DNA of 64,000 bases from Chaenocephalus aceratus (GCA_023974075.1 CM043790.1:3032523-3096522); one strand, 5' to 3'; positions 1 through 11,029 are shown, counted from the stretch's first letter. Notes: generated by a model from the letters alone, not told the origin. Program-made: numbers and translations.

Positions 1-314
1 TTTGTATTCACTGTGCTAAATGTGTCAATGACATTTTTCTGTGACTGCAATTCCTTGAGCTTCCGGTCAAAAAACTCCTGTGGCTTGGTCACCAAACATG
101 GGTGTTTCGTCTCAATATGACGCCGGAGTTTACATGGTCTCATACCATCATTAGCTAGCACCTCGTTGCAGATAACACACTGTGGCAGTGGAGTGTCATC
201 AGGACCGGTCCATGAAAATCCTAGCTTCAAATAGTCACTGTCATACTTCCTCCGTTTTCTGACAGACGCTGTCTCCTCTCTCACTTTAGGTAACTTCACT
301 AAAAATCTATCCAT
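1..314 (-). CDS. hAT transposase N-terminus with BED zinc finger (partial, runs off the edge)
   Basis: Reading from an ATG at 314 toward the left edge gives an open frame starting M-D-R-F-L-V-K-L-P. It carries R-K-R-R-K-Y-D-S-D-Y-L-K-L-G-F-S-W and a BED-type finger (C-V-I-C followed about 18 residues later by H-I-E-T-K-H). This layout is typical of the hAT group that gave rise to ZBED5- and SCAND3-like genes. The rest lies outside the window, so I cannot say whether it is intact. Confidence 0.8.
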   Translation of the reverse strand, partial: MDRFLVKLPKVREETASVRKRRKYDSDYLKLGFSWTGPDDTPLPQCVICNEVLANDGMRPCKLRRHIETKHPCLVTKPQEFFDRKLKELQSQKNVIDTFSTVNT

Positions 315-456
315 ATTTTGCCGCTCGCATAAAGTTAGCTGAAGTTAACTAGCTAGATTTCACTGTTTCTCTTTATTTTTTTCTGGCGGCTGCGCCTCCC
401 TTGAAGCTCTCTGGTGCCCCCCAGGGGAGGCGCGCCTCACACTTTGGGAACCCCTG
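1..456 (-). mobile_element. hAT element, 5' end
   Basis: On the minus strand the element begins at 456 with the hAT-type terminus CAGGGGTTCCCAAAGTG. The next 8 bases outward, ATTTAAAC (457-464), are the candidate target duplication. A GC-rich leader separates the terminus from the transposase start at 314. The other end is outside the window. Confidence 0.75.
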
Positions 457-626
457 ATTTAAACGATAAAAATTGTCGATCTTCTCTCGGATAAATCTTT
501 TTTTTTTGAGCCGCCTCGGCTCGAGTTGAGGGCGTTCCGAGCTGAAAAAGGGCATCCAATGACGGCAAGACGGCCCCCTGGCGGAAACACTGGCTCAGTC
601 TCTCTCTTTCTCAGGCTCTCTCTTTC

Positions 627-926
627 TCAGGCTCTCTCTTTCTCTGTCTCTCCCTCTTTCTCACTCACTTTCTCTCTCACACACAATGTGAAGATGTCCT
701 GTTCTAACCTCTCTCTTTCCTTCCTTCTGTACTCTTCCAGCAGCTCTGGGTTGCTGTACACTTTCTCTCTGTGCTTCACCACCCTCACCTTGGAAGCTGC
801 CCTTTTCCTTTCCACCTTTTCTGAACTTAATTTCAAGAGGGATTCAGTATTCATTAAATAAATTAGATTCAAATAATATATATAAATGATTTCTTTATAG
901 TTAAAGCTCACCATACATAGCTGCAC
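627..926 (-). CDS. Unidentified basic ORF, possible transposon fragment
   Basis: This 99-residue frame contains a charged stretch with K-V-E-R-K-R-A-A-S-K and E-E-Y-R-R-K-E-R-E-R-L-E. It resembles the arginine- and glutamate-rich repeats at the start of several uncharacterised fish transposon proteins. The region is simple-sequence biased ((CT)n on the plus strand), which can produce such a composition by chance. Confidence 0.25.
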   Translation of the reverse strand: MQLCMVSFNYKEIIYIYYLNLIYLMNTESLLKLSSEKVERKRAASKVRVVKHREKVYSNPELLEEYRRKERERLEQDIFTLCVREKVSEKEGETEKERA

Positions 927-2100
927 ACATTTCTTTCATTACCGCAACAATTGTGTTCATTACCGTAACAGCCTCCTATATGACATGGTAACGAATGCAG
1001 AGCATTACGGTAATGAATGACCATAACACTAGCTAGCATAATAGTTAGCATAGCCATGATGCTACAAAAGAAATATTTGCACTATCATTCTGGCTCTATA
1101 AAAGCTACTTTTCTATTGATTTTGGAATCAATAACTTTAAAAAAAACCATTATATAATACCCCATTACGGTAATGACAGTTAGTAGTGTACACTGGGGTG
1201 TCAGTAAATGGAATCTTTAACATATCTATAGCTTGACTTTGAAAGGACATCTTACCTTGTAGCCATCTTGCATCTTCTCTTCCATGCAATGCATCATGGG
1301 TAAAAAAAAAACTAATTTAAACAAACAGGAATTGTAATGGTGCCAAATAGGCAGTGCATCGGCAATGAACTTCACATGCTCCGGACACACATATTAATCC
1401 AAAAATATTTTAATTCATAAATCTTAGACCCAAAATAATTATATTACCAGTAAGAATGTACCATTTCAACAATTTTTTGTATTTATGTATATATTAAATT
1501 GTGCAGATTTATTGTGATATTTTGGGGTTAAATGTAAAAAAATAAACTCCGGACGCATTACGGTAATGAATTTCTACATGGAAAAATGGTGAAAAAAATA
1601 TGAATTACTACCTCAACTACAAAAATAGCAATAGTACCACATACAATACACAATGCAGTTTGATATAGAATTGATTATTTTGATTATCTTTGTAATTTTG
1701 TCTGTCAATTTCTCACAGACATGACCAAAGGTGGTTTCGTGAGAATCACCCATTTTAATCAGCCGTTTGCTCACACAAGCGAAACAAAAAGAGGTCTGGA
1801 GGACTGGCCAAAAGGAACAAACAGAAGGAGGAAACCCGAGCCAGCCACACCACGGGCCGTAGGACCCAGAACTCCCCCGCCTAACCAAAAATCAAATATA
1901 AACCCTATGGGAAACAAAATAAAGCCGCGAAAACTGGACTACCAGGTCCTCCAGGCTAAACATAAACACATCTGCAAACATATGGCCTACAGCTCAGAAT
2001 GGCAAAGAGGTATTCTAAGGACAGTGTCTCCGGCGTTAGGATAGGCGAGACAGCCTTCTCCTCCAGCTTCTCTTTATATATACACACGGCTGAGTGGAAT
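860..2100. other. No gene seen; repeated CATTACGGTAATG motif
   Basis: This AT-rich stretch has no convincing coding sequence. It carries three copies of CATTACGGTAATG (1003-1015, 1163-1175, 1556-1568) and two near half-copies (937-944, 958-965). A short plus-strand ORF (1721-2044) has no recognisable domain. Confidence 0.5.
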
Positions 2101-2141
2101 TTGGAACACCTGGGCAGAGGCGGAGCCAGGGGCAGACCAGG

Positions 2142-3292
2142 GCCCTTTCTCATTTCTCGAACTCCCCTCCTCGACTCCCCTCCTCGACTCCTATCTTCGA
2201 TACTTAGTCCCGCCCACAGGAGATGCGAGCGGAGGAGCCGAGGAGGGGAACCGAGGAGAGAGGAGGGGAAGCAGCAGGCGGTTAGAGAAATGAGAACTCC
2301 TCTCCTCTGAGCGGTCATTTTAAAGAGACGTCCATTAATGATGACAGGAGGCACAGCAGCCTCTGTCTGATGGACAGATGTGTTCATGATGACTTATATA
2401 TTTACTTTGATTCATTCACAGTGCGGTATAATGAGACAATAACAGGCTACAGATGCGGACACACACATATATATGTATATATTTATATAAATATATACAA
2501 TTTCAGAATCAAACAGAGCACTCTCATAACTCGTAACACTATCAGAGACTGGATATATCCCCTCCCCCCTCTCCCCTCTGGTCGCTGCAATGAGGAAAAT
2601 AAATTACGGGCCAAAAGTTGTATTTACAAGTATTAAAAGTAAGCAGAGGACACCAAACCAACTGAGACCTGTCTGTCCGCTGCATCTACGCACACACTGT
2701 ACCACACACACCTACACACTGTACCACACACACACACACGCACATACAGCTCCTAAAACAGGCTACAGCCGTTGTGTATTTTATTGTGAAGCACTGAATG
2801 GTTTTAGAAAAATATCGACTCTTTGTTTGTAGATATCTACTAAACTAAAGCAAATAAAGAGAGTAGGCCTGTTATACTGAGCGATATATATTATACACAC
2901 TGCTCTGCTTTCTGCACGGACCTCACAGCTGTTCTCTCTGTAAACATCGCGTCGCGATGAAAGCAGTTTCTAAAATAATATCCAGGGGATGCATGCAGAG
3001 CTGTCATTGGCTGAGATAAGTCCGGCCGTGCGTCAAGACTCTTTGAAACATCTCTGTTCCCGGAAATGCATCCGCGAAGGAGCCGTGGAGGACCATGGAG
3101 GACCCATCAGTGTATCCTCGGTTAGAGCTCCTCCAGAGAGCCTTCTCGATGCTCGATGCTCGGTCCTCGACGTGCATTTAGAGAAATGGGATGTCCTTCA
3201 ACATGGCGCGCTAAAATTCATTTCCGGGTCACTATCGGAGGACAGAGGAGTCGAGGAATCGAGGAGGGGGATTTGATTAAATGAGAAAGGGC
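2142..3292. mobile_element. 1.15-kb non-autonomous element with CCAGG target duplications
   Basis: The ends are inverted, GCCCTTTCTCATTT at 2142 and its complement ending at 3292, and are flanked on both sides by CCAGG (2137-2141 and 3293-3297). The subterminal sequence is rich in TCCTCGACTCC-like units. No transposase is visible. It inserted into a short array of a 37-bp unit containing GAGGCGGAGCCAGG (copies near 2109, 3301 and 3338). The superfamily is not identified. Confidence 0.6.
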
Positions 3293-4357
3293 CCAGGTGC
3301 ACCTGGGCAGAGGCGGAGCCAGGGGCATACCAGGTGCACCTGGACAGAGGCGGAGCCAGGGAGACAGAAAACAAGGAGGGGAGCACTTAACACATGTCTA
3401 CACAGACATCCACTCAAAGTCAACAATTTTTCTGAAGAATGTGCTGACATGGAGGTTTAAATTGCCATGCCTCTTTTTGGCTTTCGAGTCCGTCTCAGGA
3501 TTAATGCCCAGGATGCACCTGAAAACACTAAGCCAAGACAACAATTTAAATGTTACATAGATGTATATGTTGCATCGTTTATTTGAAGGCAGATGCAGCG
3601 GTGCCCCTTTCAATTTAAGTAAAACCTGCACCAAAGAAATAAATTAGTATTTAAAGCCAAGCAAGAGCGATAAAAGCAAGAAAATCACTTAATTTGTTGT
3701 GTTATCACAGAGGATGGTCTGAATACAGTATTTTACTATGTAATAATACAGTAACATGTTGTGAAATCCTGGTAATCATTGATCCTGTACATTCACAGTA
3801 ATTAACTGTGCCTGTATTGATTTCACTGTGAAATTCTAAATTACAGTGTTATATTGTGAACATTACAGGTAAAGACTGTAAAGTGGTAAAACAGTAATTT
3901 ATTGTAAAATATTACAGCTAAATATTGTGAAATCATGGTAATATTTTACAGTGTAGGTAAAAAATAGTCTCCTCTGTGTGAACATGACTTACTGCAAACT
4001 CAACTATCTCTTTGAGCACTAGAAGTACTTCCCATGCTGGTTCACCCTCAGGGATTTTTGATCCAATTATGAGGGGCAGGAATCGCAGGAATGTCCCGTT
4101 TTCATGGGCGTTCCCTCCAACAGTTTTCCTTGCTGCAAAATTCAGAGGGACCTGCTGTGGAGCATCAGTGTTGTCCGACCATTTGTAGGGAAACGTTTTG
4201 ATGCATGTATTGAGTTCATCAAGAGTGAAGTATTTACTCTTGATAAACACGTGAAGACATAGAGCCAACTCTCGGGGGACTACACCCTCAAACAGATCGT
4301 GCAACAACTCAGGTGGATAACCTGTCAAAACACTGAAATACTTCAGATTATCTGTAA

Positions 4358-5005
4358 CGGCCCCTACACACGGCGGCGTGCGTTGCCGCTTCAACGCTTC
4401 TGCCCATTCACTTTGAATGGGGTGACGTCACGATTCGCCGAACTGCATTGTGGGAGCAAAGCGTAGCTTCTCTCGAGGTGCTCGCTGCAAAAGTAGAGCA
4501 ATGTTCTACTTTTGCCGCCTCGACAGAGGCGTCAGCCAATCAAATCCCTCGTATGTAAATCTGACAGTACAAGCAGTAGCCAATCAAACCGGGTGTATGT
4601 TGGGAGAGCCAGACCGCAGTTATTTCCCATATGTCAACAAATGGAGGAGAAAATTATCGTGGCGGTAGGGAATCACCCGGTACTCTATGACCAGTCCCTC
4701 TTTACATACAGGGATACAAACCGGAGGAGCCAGGCATGGGGGGAGGTGGCAGAGACAGTGGGGGAAACTGGTAGGTTTTCGCTTGTTTGGGGAGTTTATA
4801 TCCAGTGTACTTCGTTTGAATGGACAGCTAGCAAGCATAGACAGTATATTTAGCCAGCATGGATGTAGCATGAATGCTTTGCTTTGTATGTCCGGGGCGG
4901 GACATTCATGTGGTTGGTTGTTGGTCGGGCTGCTCACGTTGACTCCCCAAGCTCAAGACACGCCCACCGCCAAGCGGCAACGCACGCCGCCGTGTGTAGG
5001 GGCCG
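4358..5005. mobile_element. PIF/Harbinger-type MITE inside the CACTA transposase
   Basis: Inverted ends begin CGGCCCCTACACACGG at 4358 with the complement ending at 5005. They are flanked by TAA at 4355-4357 and 5006-5008, the 3-bp target typical of PIF/Harbinger. Without it the two transposase blocks would be contiguous. Related copies lie near 24671-25003 and 46598-47396. Confidence 0.85.
4641..4770 (+). pseudogene. MADF-domain first exon of a Harbinger accessory protein
   Basis: From ATG 4641 the frame reads M-E-E-K-I-I-V-A-V, N-H-P-V-L-Y-D, Y-R-D-T-N-R-R, A-W-G-E-V-A-E-T-V and stops matching at a GTAGGT donor after 4770. The L-Y-D and A-W spacing fits a MADF (Myb/SANT-like) DNA-binding domain, the accessory protein of PIF/Harbinger elements. 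Only the first exon is present within the MITE, so it is a relic. Confidence 0.6.
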
Positions 5006-6899
5006 TAAGTGCACACTGCCTCTTGACTCCACAGACATGAACCAATGCAGTATTGTCCTGCACAGTCTGGACATGCATTTCATGCTGTTCTATAGTTCTG
5101 GGTTGAAATGCCCCTGTTCTCACTTCTTCCACCTGAAACAGTGACTTCTCACCCAGACAAAATCTGCAAACATAAGAACTGGAGAACCTTTCCACAAATC
5201 CCCCAAGAGAATGGGCCCCAAGATTATCTGCCACTACACTAAACACTGTTCCTTTGATTGTTTTGCCTAATGCTGGGACATACAGGCCCTCCTCTTCCAA
5301 GCTCACAAGATCCTTGAGCAGTGGCTTCAGTATAGTACCGTAACAACATCTTTTTACATCCTCATCCCTGCAGAGAATTGCTAAGAAGATGGAGGTCAGA
5401 GAAGATCTGAGCAGTGCAGGAACATCAGCTAAAACCCAGTACACAGCTGTGACTTTGTGTTTTTTCCTAGATGTGCCCAGAGGATTGCATATCTCAATGT
5501 CATCAACAAATAGAATGATAGCAATGGTAGGATGTTCTCCATAAAATAACTCATTTGTTTTATAATAAATGCCATCAGAAAATGACCTGTACTGAGTTTC
5601 AGCATTACTTTGAGCTTTTCTGTCATGCAAGATCAAATCCTGGATCTCTTTCCGGCTCAACAGCTGAAGCATCGACTTCTGAATGGGGACTTACTGGAAG
5701 CTTCTCTCTCCTTTACTACTAAGTACATACTCCACTGGTTCCACCACAGCAAACTGCTCCGTAAAATAAGCCCTTCTCTTATATGCAGAAGAAAGTGGAC
5801 CGCCACTGCTCAGAGCAGAGGTAAAGGGGTTGGCATCACAAAGCTCTGTCACCATGTCTGACACAACAGACTCATCAATCTCACAATGGTGCTTCCTCAA
5901 ACAGGAATTTAAAATGTCTTTGATAATGGGACCTGATGCTGAATGAGAGATAAAATGTAGCTCTTCAACAACCTCATCAATACACCTGTTAGGTACATTA
6001 AAAGTGCCCTCGAGTTTTAGAAACAACAAAGCCAAATTATTTTCAATGAGGTTTGGTAGATCTCTCACATCATTATCTTGACCATCATCAGTAATGGAGA
6101 GTTCACCATCCTGAACATCTACATCACTGTTATCATCTGTATTTGAACAACTTGCATACCTCTTTAGCAGGTCTTCTTTACAGTCTTGCAGTGAGTGAGG
6201 AGTATGCTTTCGGCTTTTGTGGGAGGAAAATGTTCCGTAAATGTTAGTGCTGAAATTGCAGTTCTTAAGAACATAGGTGACAGTCTCATGTTTTTTCAAA
6301 TGTCGACCAAGGTGTTCAAAAAGCTCTCTTTCTGTGGAGATTGTGCTGGCACTGCAACACTGGCAAGTGAAAGACAACCCTGCAGTTCTGACGCTTTCCT
6401 GAGTTTCCTGAGAGGGATTTCTTGATAGATGTGATCTAAGGCTACCCCATGTTCTGAAGGAACAACAACAATCTGGATAAAGACATGGCAGAGGTTGCCC
6501 ACCATGACCATGGCGTAACCTGTAATGTCTTAGCAACCCTGTTTTTGCAGAGGTTTCAAATGTACGTAGTTTGCATCTCCAGCCCATTTCTTCTGCCTGT
6601 CCTCGAACACACAGCCTTGAATGTCGGAACTTGTCCAGGCATGTTAAATGGGAGTGGACTTGAAATCCTTAACTCAAGGGGTAGACAAATTAAGTTATCA
6701 AGCCAATTGCATTACTTACTACAACTTGAATTAACGCAGAAATCAGAGTTCAAATTACACACAATATTAAGTTGATATAATTACCAACATTATTACGTCA
6801 ACACAACTTGTAAATTAATGTTTGCAACTTAAAATGTTTATCGAAATCAATTAACTCACATTTTTAACTTGCAACCATGCATTTAATTAAGTGGATCTG

Positions 6900-6928
6900 A
6901 AAGGTCCCCTGAATTCGTTTTTAGAGTG
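6900..6928 (-). repeat. Candidate 5' terminus of the CACTA element
   Basis: On the minus strand the sequence from 6928 begins CACTCTAAAAACGAATTC. The CACT start is typical of this superfamily, and it lies about 340 bp upstream of the transposase ATG. The matching opposite terminus was not found. Confidence 0.45.
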
Positions 6929-7127
6929 TACAGTTTAAGGTCACTCAGAGCTGTGAAGGGCCCTCCTCACTGAGAGCTAATGCAGGGTATAAATGAACCG
7001 TAAGAAGCTCTCAGCACCAATTACCACAATTCACAAGCATTTATCAACCCATGGACACCTCGCCTAGTCAGCTGTACTCATTTACTACTATTCATTTCCC
7101 CTCTTTCATATAATATTTTCCCCTAAG

Positions 7128-7247
7128 GTAACTGCCCCCACGGTCAGTTTGTGAACATCACAGGGCCCAGAGTGCACACAGCGGGAGAGTTCCCAGGCGC
7201 CTACAAGTACGGAGCCTGGGGGCGGGACCCCAAACCAGGGCAACAAT
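7128..7247 (+). pseudogene. Olfactomedin-domain exon A
   Basis: After a CCCTAAG acceptor the frame gives N-C-P-H-G-Q-F-V-N-I-T-G-P and Y-K-Y-G-A-W-G-R-D-P-K-P-G, the start of an olfactomedin domain of the secreted olfactomedin-4-like type. The G-A-W-G-R-D-P block is diagnostic. The donor (GTGTTT) is weak. The exon that should carry the W-Y-W region before exon B was not found. Confidence 0.7.
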
Positions 7248-7268
7248 GTGTTTTTTTAATAGTATTAA

Positions 7269-7736
7269 AGGTGGGGTAGGTAAGTTTCAGAAACCGGCTC
7301 GAGATACACTTTTTGTTATATTCCATGGAATGCTCTTAACATCCCGATAGCAATGAATATCTGAAGTGCTTTGACAAAAAATCCATAAAAAAATGTCATC
7401 TGTGGAAGCCGTAGTACTGTAAAAAGTACAACCGGCCCGGCTAAACGGATTGGATTGCCGCCCTGTCTGTCAGCCTTCCATCTCGTGCGCGCACAAATGC
7501 ATCTCGTGCCCTCATTGGGCGTGCCGTCATTGGGCGTGCATTGCAGCAGTACTTCAATGACTCGCCACCAACAGGCGGCCACTTTCACCAGTCTGCTGAC
7601 GTCATGTGCGCGTTCATGTGTGTTGGAGGAGGTGCTCTGTAAGGAAGTCTGAAGGAAGGGGCGGATTCTTTTCGGCTGTGTACTTTCAAATGTTAGTGCA
7701 CTCGAGCCGGTTTCTGAAACTTACCTATACCCACCT
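7269..7736. mobile_element. TTAA-target MITE (piggyBac- or Kolobok-like)
   Basis: The ends AGGTGGGGTAGGTAAGTTTC and a near-perfect complement are flanked by TTAA at 7265-7268 and 7737-7740. The element is 468 bp with no coding capacity. It sits in the interval where the missing olfactomedin exon would be expected. Confidence 0.8.
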
Positions 7737-7798
7737 TTAACACAAAAATGGAGCTCTATAATAAGGAGATCAATTTACTTGATATGGATCCTTTTGTG

Positions 7799-7950
7799 CA
7801 CTGAAATAACTGAAACGTTGACTTAAATGTATTATGTCAACAGATTTCACATTAGGTTAGTTGAAAGCAATAATATCAAGTTGAACCTAATATTTTGTAT
7901 TTTAAATTAATATTATTGCTTTCAACTGACCTAATTACAGTTTACATTAC
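7799..7950 (+). repeat. CACTGAA-type MITE fragment
   Basis: It starts CACTGAAATAACTGAAACG and continues with the AT-rich body shared by copies at 10869-11029, 33975-34107 and 34667-34879. The opposite terminus is missing here. Ends of the form CACTGAAAAAACTG suggest a CACTA/EnSpm-derived non-autonomous family. Confidence 0.55.
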
Positions 7951-8084
7951 TTTTTTATTTTGTTACTCATATTAGGTTACTCATTCCATTTTTGTACAGG
8001 TAAGTACTAATTGTCATTGAATACATTTTTTTAAATAACCTTCCCCACCCTTATTTAAAAGATATACTCAAGTGTGGTAACATT

Positions 8085-8128
<44 letters not shown>

Positions 8129-8171
8129 CTTCTTCTTCTTATTCTTCTTCTTCTTTTTCTTCTTCGTCCAG

Positions 8172-8340
8172 GTAACGTCCTGATCAGCCCCTCTAACCCG
8201 ACCACCAACACTATCCAGGGTGCAAATGTTGTGATATATGGAGAGGCCTTGTACTACAACTGTTACAACCAAGATGCTGTTTGTCGATTGAACCTCACCA
8301 GCAAAACTGTCACCACCGTGCAACTACCCAAAGGCACCAG
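8172..8340 (+). pseudogene. Olfactomedin-domain exon B
   Basis: After a GTCCAG acceptor the frame encodes N-V-L-I-S-P-S-N-P-T-T-N-T-I-Q-G-A-N-V-V, Y-G-E-A-L-Y-Y-N-C-Y-N and V-Q-L-P-K-G-T. This is the blade of the olfactomedin propeller with the conserved L-Y-Y-N motif. It is fully open. Its donor, GTTCGC, is weak. A (TTG)n/(TTC)n tract precedes it and serves as the pyrimidine tract. Confidence 0.72.
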
Positions 8341-8471
8341 GTTCGCTTTGTCTTATACATATCATTAATAAGTGTTGCTGCTGCCAGAATAAATGTTGTT
8401 ACTACAAACTATGTTGTGTCTTCCATGTTTGCTTGAAAATGTTGAATTCTGAAGTTTTGTCCTTTCTTCAG

Positions 8472-8550
8472 GTTTAACTCAAAGGGTAACTTCTGCCACC
8501 TCGATGAATGCTACCTTTTCACGGACCTGGACCTGGTGACAGATGAGTCG
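8472..8550 (+). pseudogene. Olfactomedin-domain exon C, truncated by a hAT insertion
   Basis: After TTCTTCAG the frame continues exon B in phase: F-N-S-K-G-N-F-C-H-L-D-E-C-Y-L-F-T-D-L-D-L-V-T-D-E-S. The family continues G-x-W-x-x-Y-T-T, but here the sequence switches at 8551 to a hAT terminus starting CAGTGGCG. I could not find the rest downstream. I read the locus as a recently broken gene or partial copy. Confidence 0.68.
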
Positions 8551-9461
8551 CAGTGGCGTTTTCTCCTGGAGGCCAAGGGAAGCCAGGCTTCCCCTGTTTT
8601 TTCAGATTGTAGTTATAATTTTAATAAATAAATAAAAACACTTAGTTTTGTTTCGGAAATTCTGTGCTGTGTGTTGCTGCCGGCCCGTCTCTCCCCGATT
8701 CTCATTGAGTATTTTACAAAGAGTGAAACAGCGCCCCTCTAGATGTTATGGTGAAACAGTAGATTGCACTCACTGTTGCGAGAGGAGGCCAGCCGAAATT
8801 GGCTTCCCTTGGTGAAAAAAAATGGAGGGATTGACCAATCAGACAAGGCTCACGTCATGCCCCTGCCAACCTGTGATTAGTCAGGGCCATGCCAAGGGAA
8901 GCCAGAGGCGGCTGTTCCCTTGCCTCACAATCCAATCAAATCGCATCAATTTAGTTTGCATTGACGCGTCCTAAAACCCGGAAGTAAGCTGCGCTCGGTT
9001 TCCCTCCACAAAAAAGCAATGGGATTTCTCCATAGGATTTTTGAAAATAGCTCGAAATAAGGTCAGTGGAAAACAAACCTGTTTGATAAATGCACGTTTT
9101 GTTCAGTCGGATAATATCCAGATGTCTACCCTACTTTATAATTTTCGAATCATAAATCTAATCGATATAAGATAGATAGCGTCCACTCTCACCGCCGTTA
9201 GAAAGTAGCAAGCAACTGAAGCAAGTGCAATTATGGAGGGTGGAGATTTGGAGTATTTAATCAAAAATAATTGTACTAAACTTCCGCTACAGCAGCAACA
9301 ACAAATACAATCTGATGACAGGCAAATGCCCAAACTGGAGCTGTGTACAGAGAGGAAAAAAGGAGCGAATCGAACGTAAGACGTTAAAGGTCTCCTGATT
9401 TAGTTTGTGAATGAATGCTTATTAGAGTTTTGTCTGGAGAGTGCGGACCTGTCGGTTAGAT
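8551..9461 (+). mobile_element. hAT element, 5' part
   Basis: The left terminus CAGTGGCGTTTTCTCC lies directly against olfactomedin exon C. It is followed by a promoter-like leader and a first transposase exon at 9233-9375. The 3' part is absent, and another hAT end begins at 9462. Confidence 0.6.
9233..9375 (+). pseudogene. hAT transposase first exon (ZMYM1-like group)
   Basis: ATG 9233 opens M-E-G-G-D-L-E-Y-L-I-K-N, a start I associate with fish hAT transposases of the TTF-finger/ZMYM1-like group. A GTAAGA donor follows position 9375. A Gln run is present. Later exons, with the TTF finger and catalytic core, are not in the window. Confidence 0.5.
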
Positions 9462-9960
9462 CAGGGGTTCCCAACCCCCTGTCCGCGGACCGGTACCGGG
9501 ACGAGGAGGTGTTACTGCCGGGCCGCGAAATAGCTGTGAGTTTATCGTAATATTTGCAGAATTATAAATATATACAAATATTTTATCATAATGTTTTTTT
9601 CGAAAAAGTGTTTAATGTTCGCACCTATACCAGTCATATTATTTCCTCCAGTAGCCGAGTTAATCTTTCACCAGATAACCGTTGAAAATGGCTTGTATGA
9701 TGTTCCGAGGGATTCGGCGGCTCAGCCTGGTCTCAGCCTCTCGTGCGCACGAGAAAGTTGCCGGTGCGTCAAGTAGGAAGAGGAGCACACAGGAGACAAC
9801 CGTTTCATTGCAGACTGTTATGTTTATGTGGGGAAATAGCAGTGCATACATTATTTGAGATATATTTCAAACTCGAACTTCATTTTAAGGACATGTCGGC
9901 CAGGGGTGTAGAGCTAGGCTATATGTTTATTTTATTAGCTTTTCTTTTTAATGACTGAGG
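9462..9960 (+). mobile_element. hAT-type element, left end
   Basis: The terminus CAGGGGTTCCCAACCCC, followed by GCGGACCGGTACCGGG, is a common hAT-Charlie-like start in vertebrates. I could not find the right end, so the end coordinate is approximate. Confidence 0.45.
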
Positions 9961-10868
9961 ACTCCTTTGTTTACTTCTGTCACATAGTGACATCACTATG
10001 TAACACCTGTGCTTCTATTGGCTAGCGCTTTAAAACATTGTATGTGATACATCTCTTAGCGGTTGACCAATCACAACAGAGTCAGTAGAGACACTAAATA
10101 CTGATATGAAGCTGAAAATGAGCAGAATATGTGATCTTCAAAAACAAATGTCAACATGATGATGTCAAATGATCAGCTGACTCAAATTCTACACGTAAAG
10201 TCTTTATTTCTTACTTGTTACTTTATCAGTACATGGACAGAGACAGCTTACTTTATGTGTATATAACATATTTTAAACCTTACATTACACATCTGAATGA
10301 CAGCAAAGTAGGTAAGAGCCAATGTACTGGTATGAATAGAATAACCGAGAGGGAAGACTCCCACAATATGAAACAACCAACACAATAAAATGTATTGCTT
10401 AATACAAATCAATCATAATGGCAGTATAATGAAGAAGTATATTAGAAGAACACAATATTATAATACCAAGATGAAGTAACATCCTATGGTTGCCTATACA
10501 AAAGAAGGAACTCCAAGGAAAGAAGAACAGACAAACGTGTTCTTCACATTATAGAAGTGTTAAAGTGGTCGGGTAACCTGCTCTATAAATACAAGTGCGA
10601 GGAGAACTAAGGTCTGTTCCAACGGCAAGCTGACAGGAGCTTCCACACTATTCATAGACCAGGGTTTTCATAAACAGGTTTAAATGTCAAAAGCAGGGAT
10701 AGAGTGTAAAACATGGTATGGGGTTCTGAGAGGCAATACTGTACAGCACTTTGAAAAAGGACAAAATACATTCAGGAGCCCCCCAGGCATTACGGGTCAA
10801 GGTTGTGCAGGAGGAAACCAAAGTGTATATGGCAGAGAGAAAACATGACTGGATACGTCTAGTAACTG

Positions 10869-11029
10869 CGCTGAAAAAAATGAAAGGTTAGTTGAAGGCA
10901 ATCATATTAAGTTGAAATAAAACAATTAGGTTGAACTTAATATAATACTTTCAACTAACTTAATGCATACATATGAAATCTGTTGACACAATACATTTAA
11001 TTAAAGTCAACATTTCAGTTTTTTCAGTG
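10869..11029. mobile_element. CACTGAA-type MITE
   Basis: The ends CGCTGAAAAAAATGAAA and TTTTTTCAGTG surround an AT-rich palindromic body. It lies within the presumed ndrg4 3' UTR. Confidence 0.55.

Larger units (their letters stand above)
3950..6587 (-). pseudogene. CACTA/EnSpm-like transposase, disrupted
   Basis: The N-terminal block (5691-6587) starts M-G-W-R-C-K-L-R-T-F and carries C2H2-like fingers. The middle block (4953-5672) and the last block (3950-4354, with L-L-H-D-L-F-E-G-V-V-P) are in the style of fish EnSpm-type transposases. The reading frame is broken three ways: an in-frame TAA at 5691-5693, a 648-bp MITE at 4358-5005 inside the coding sequence, and loss of the 3' part near 3950, where another repeat beginning CACTGTAAAATATTACC abuts it. 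It is therefore inactive. Confidence 0.75.
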
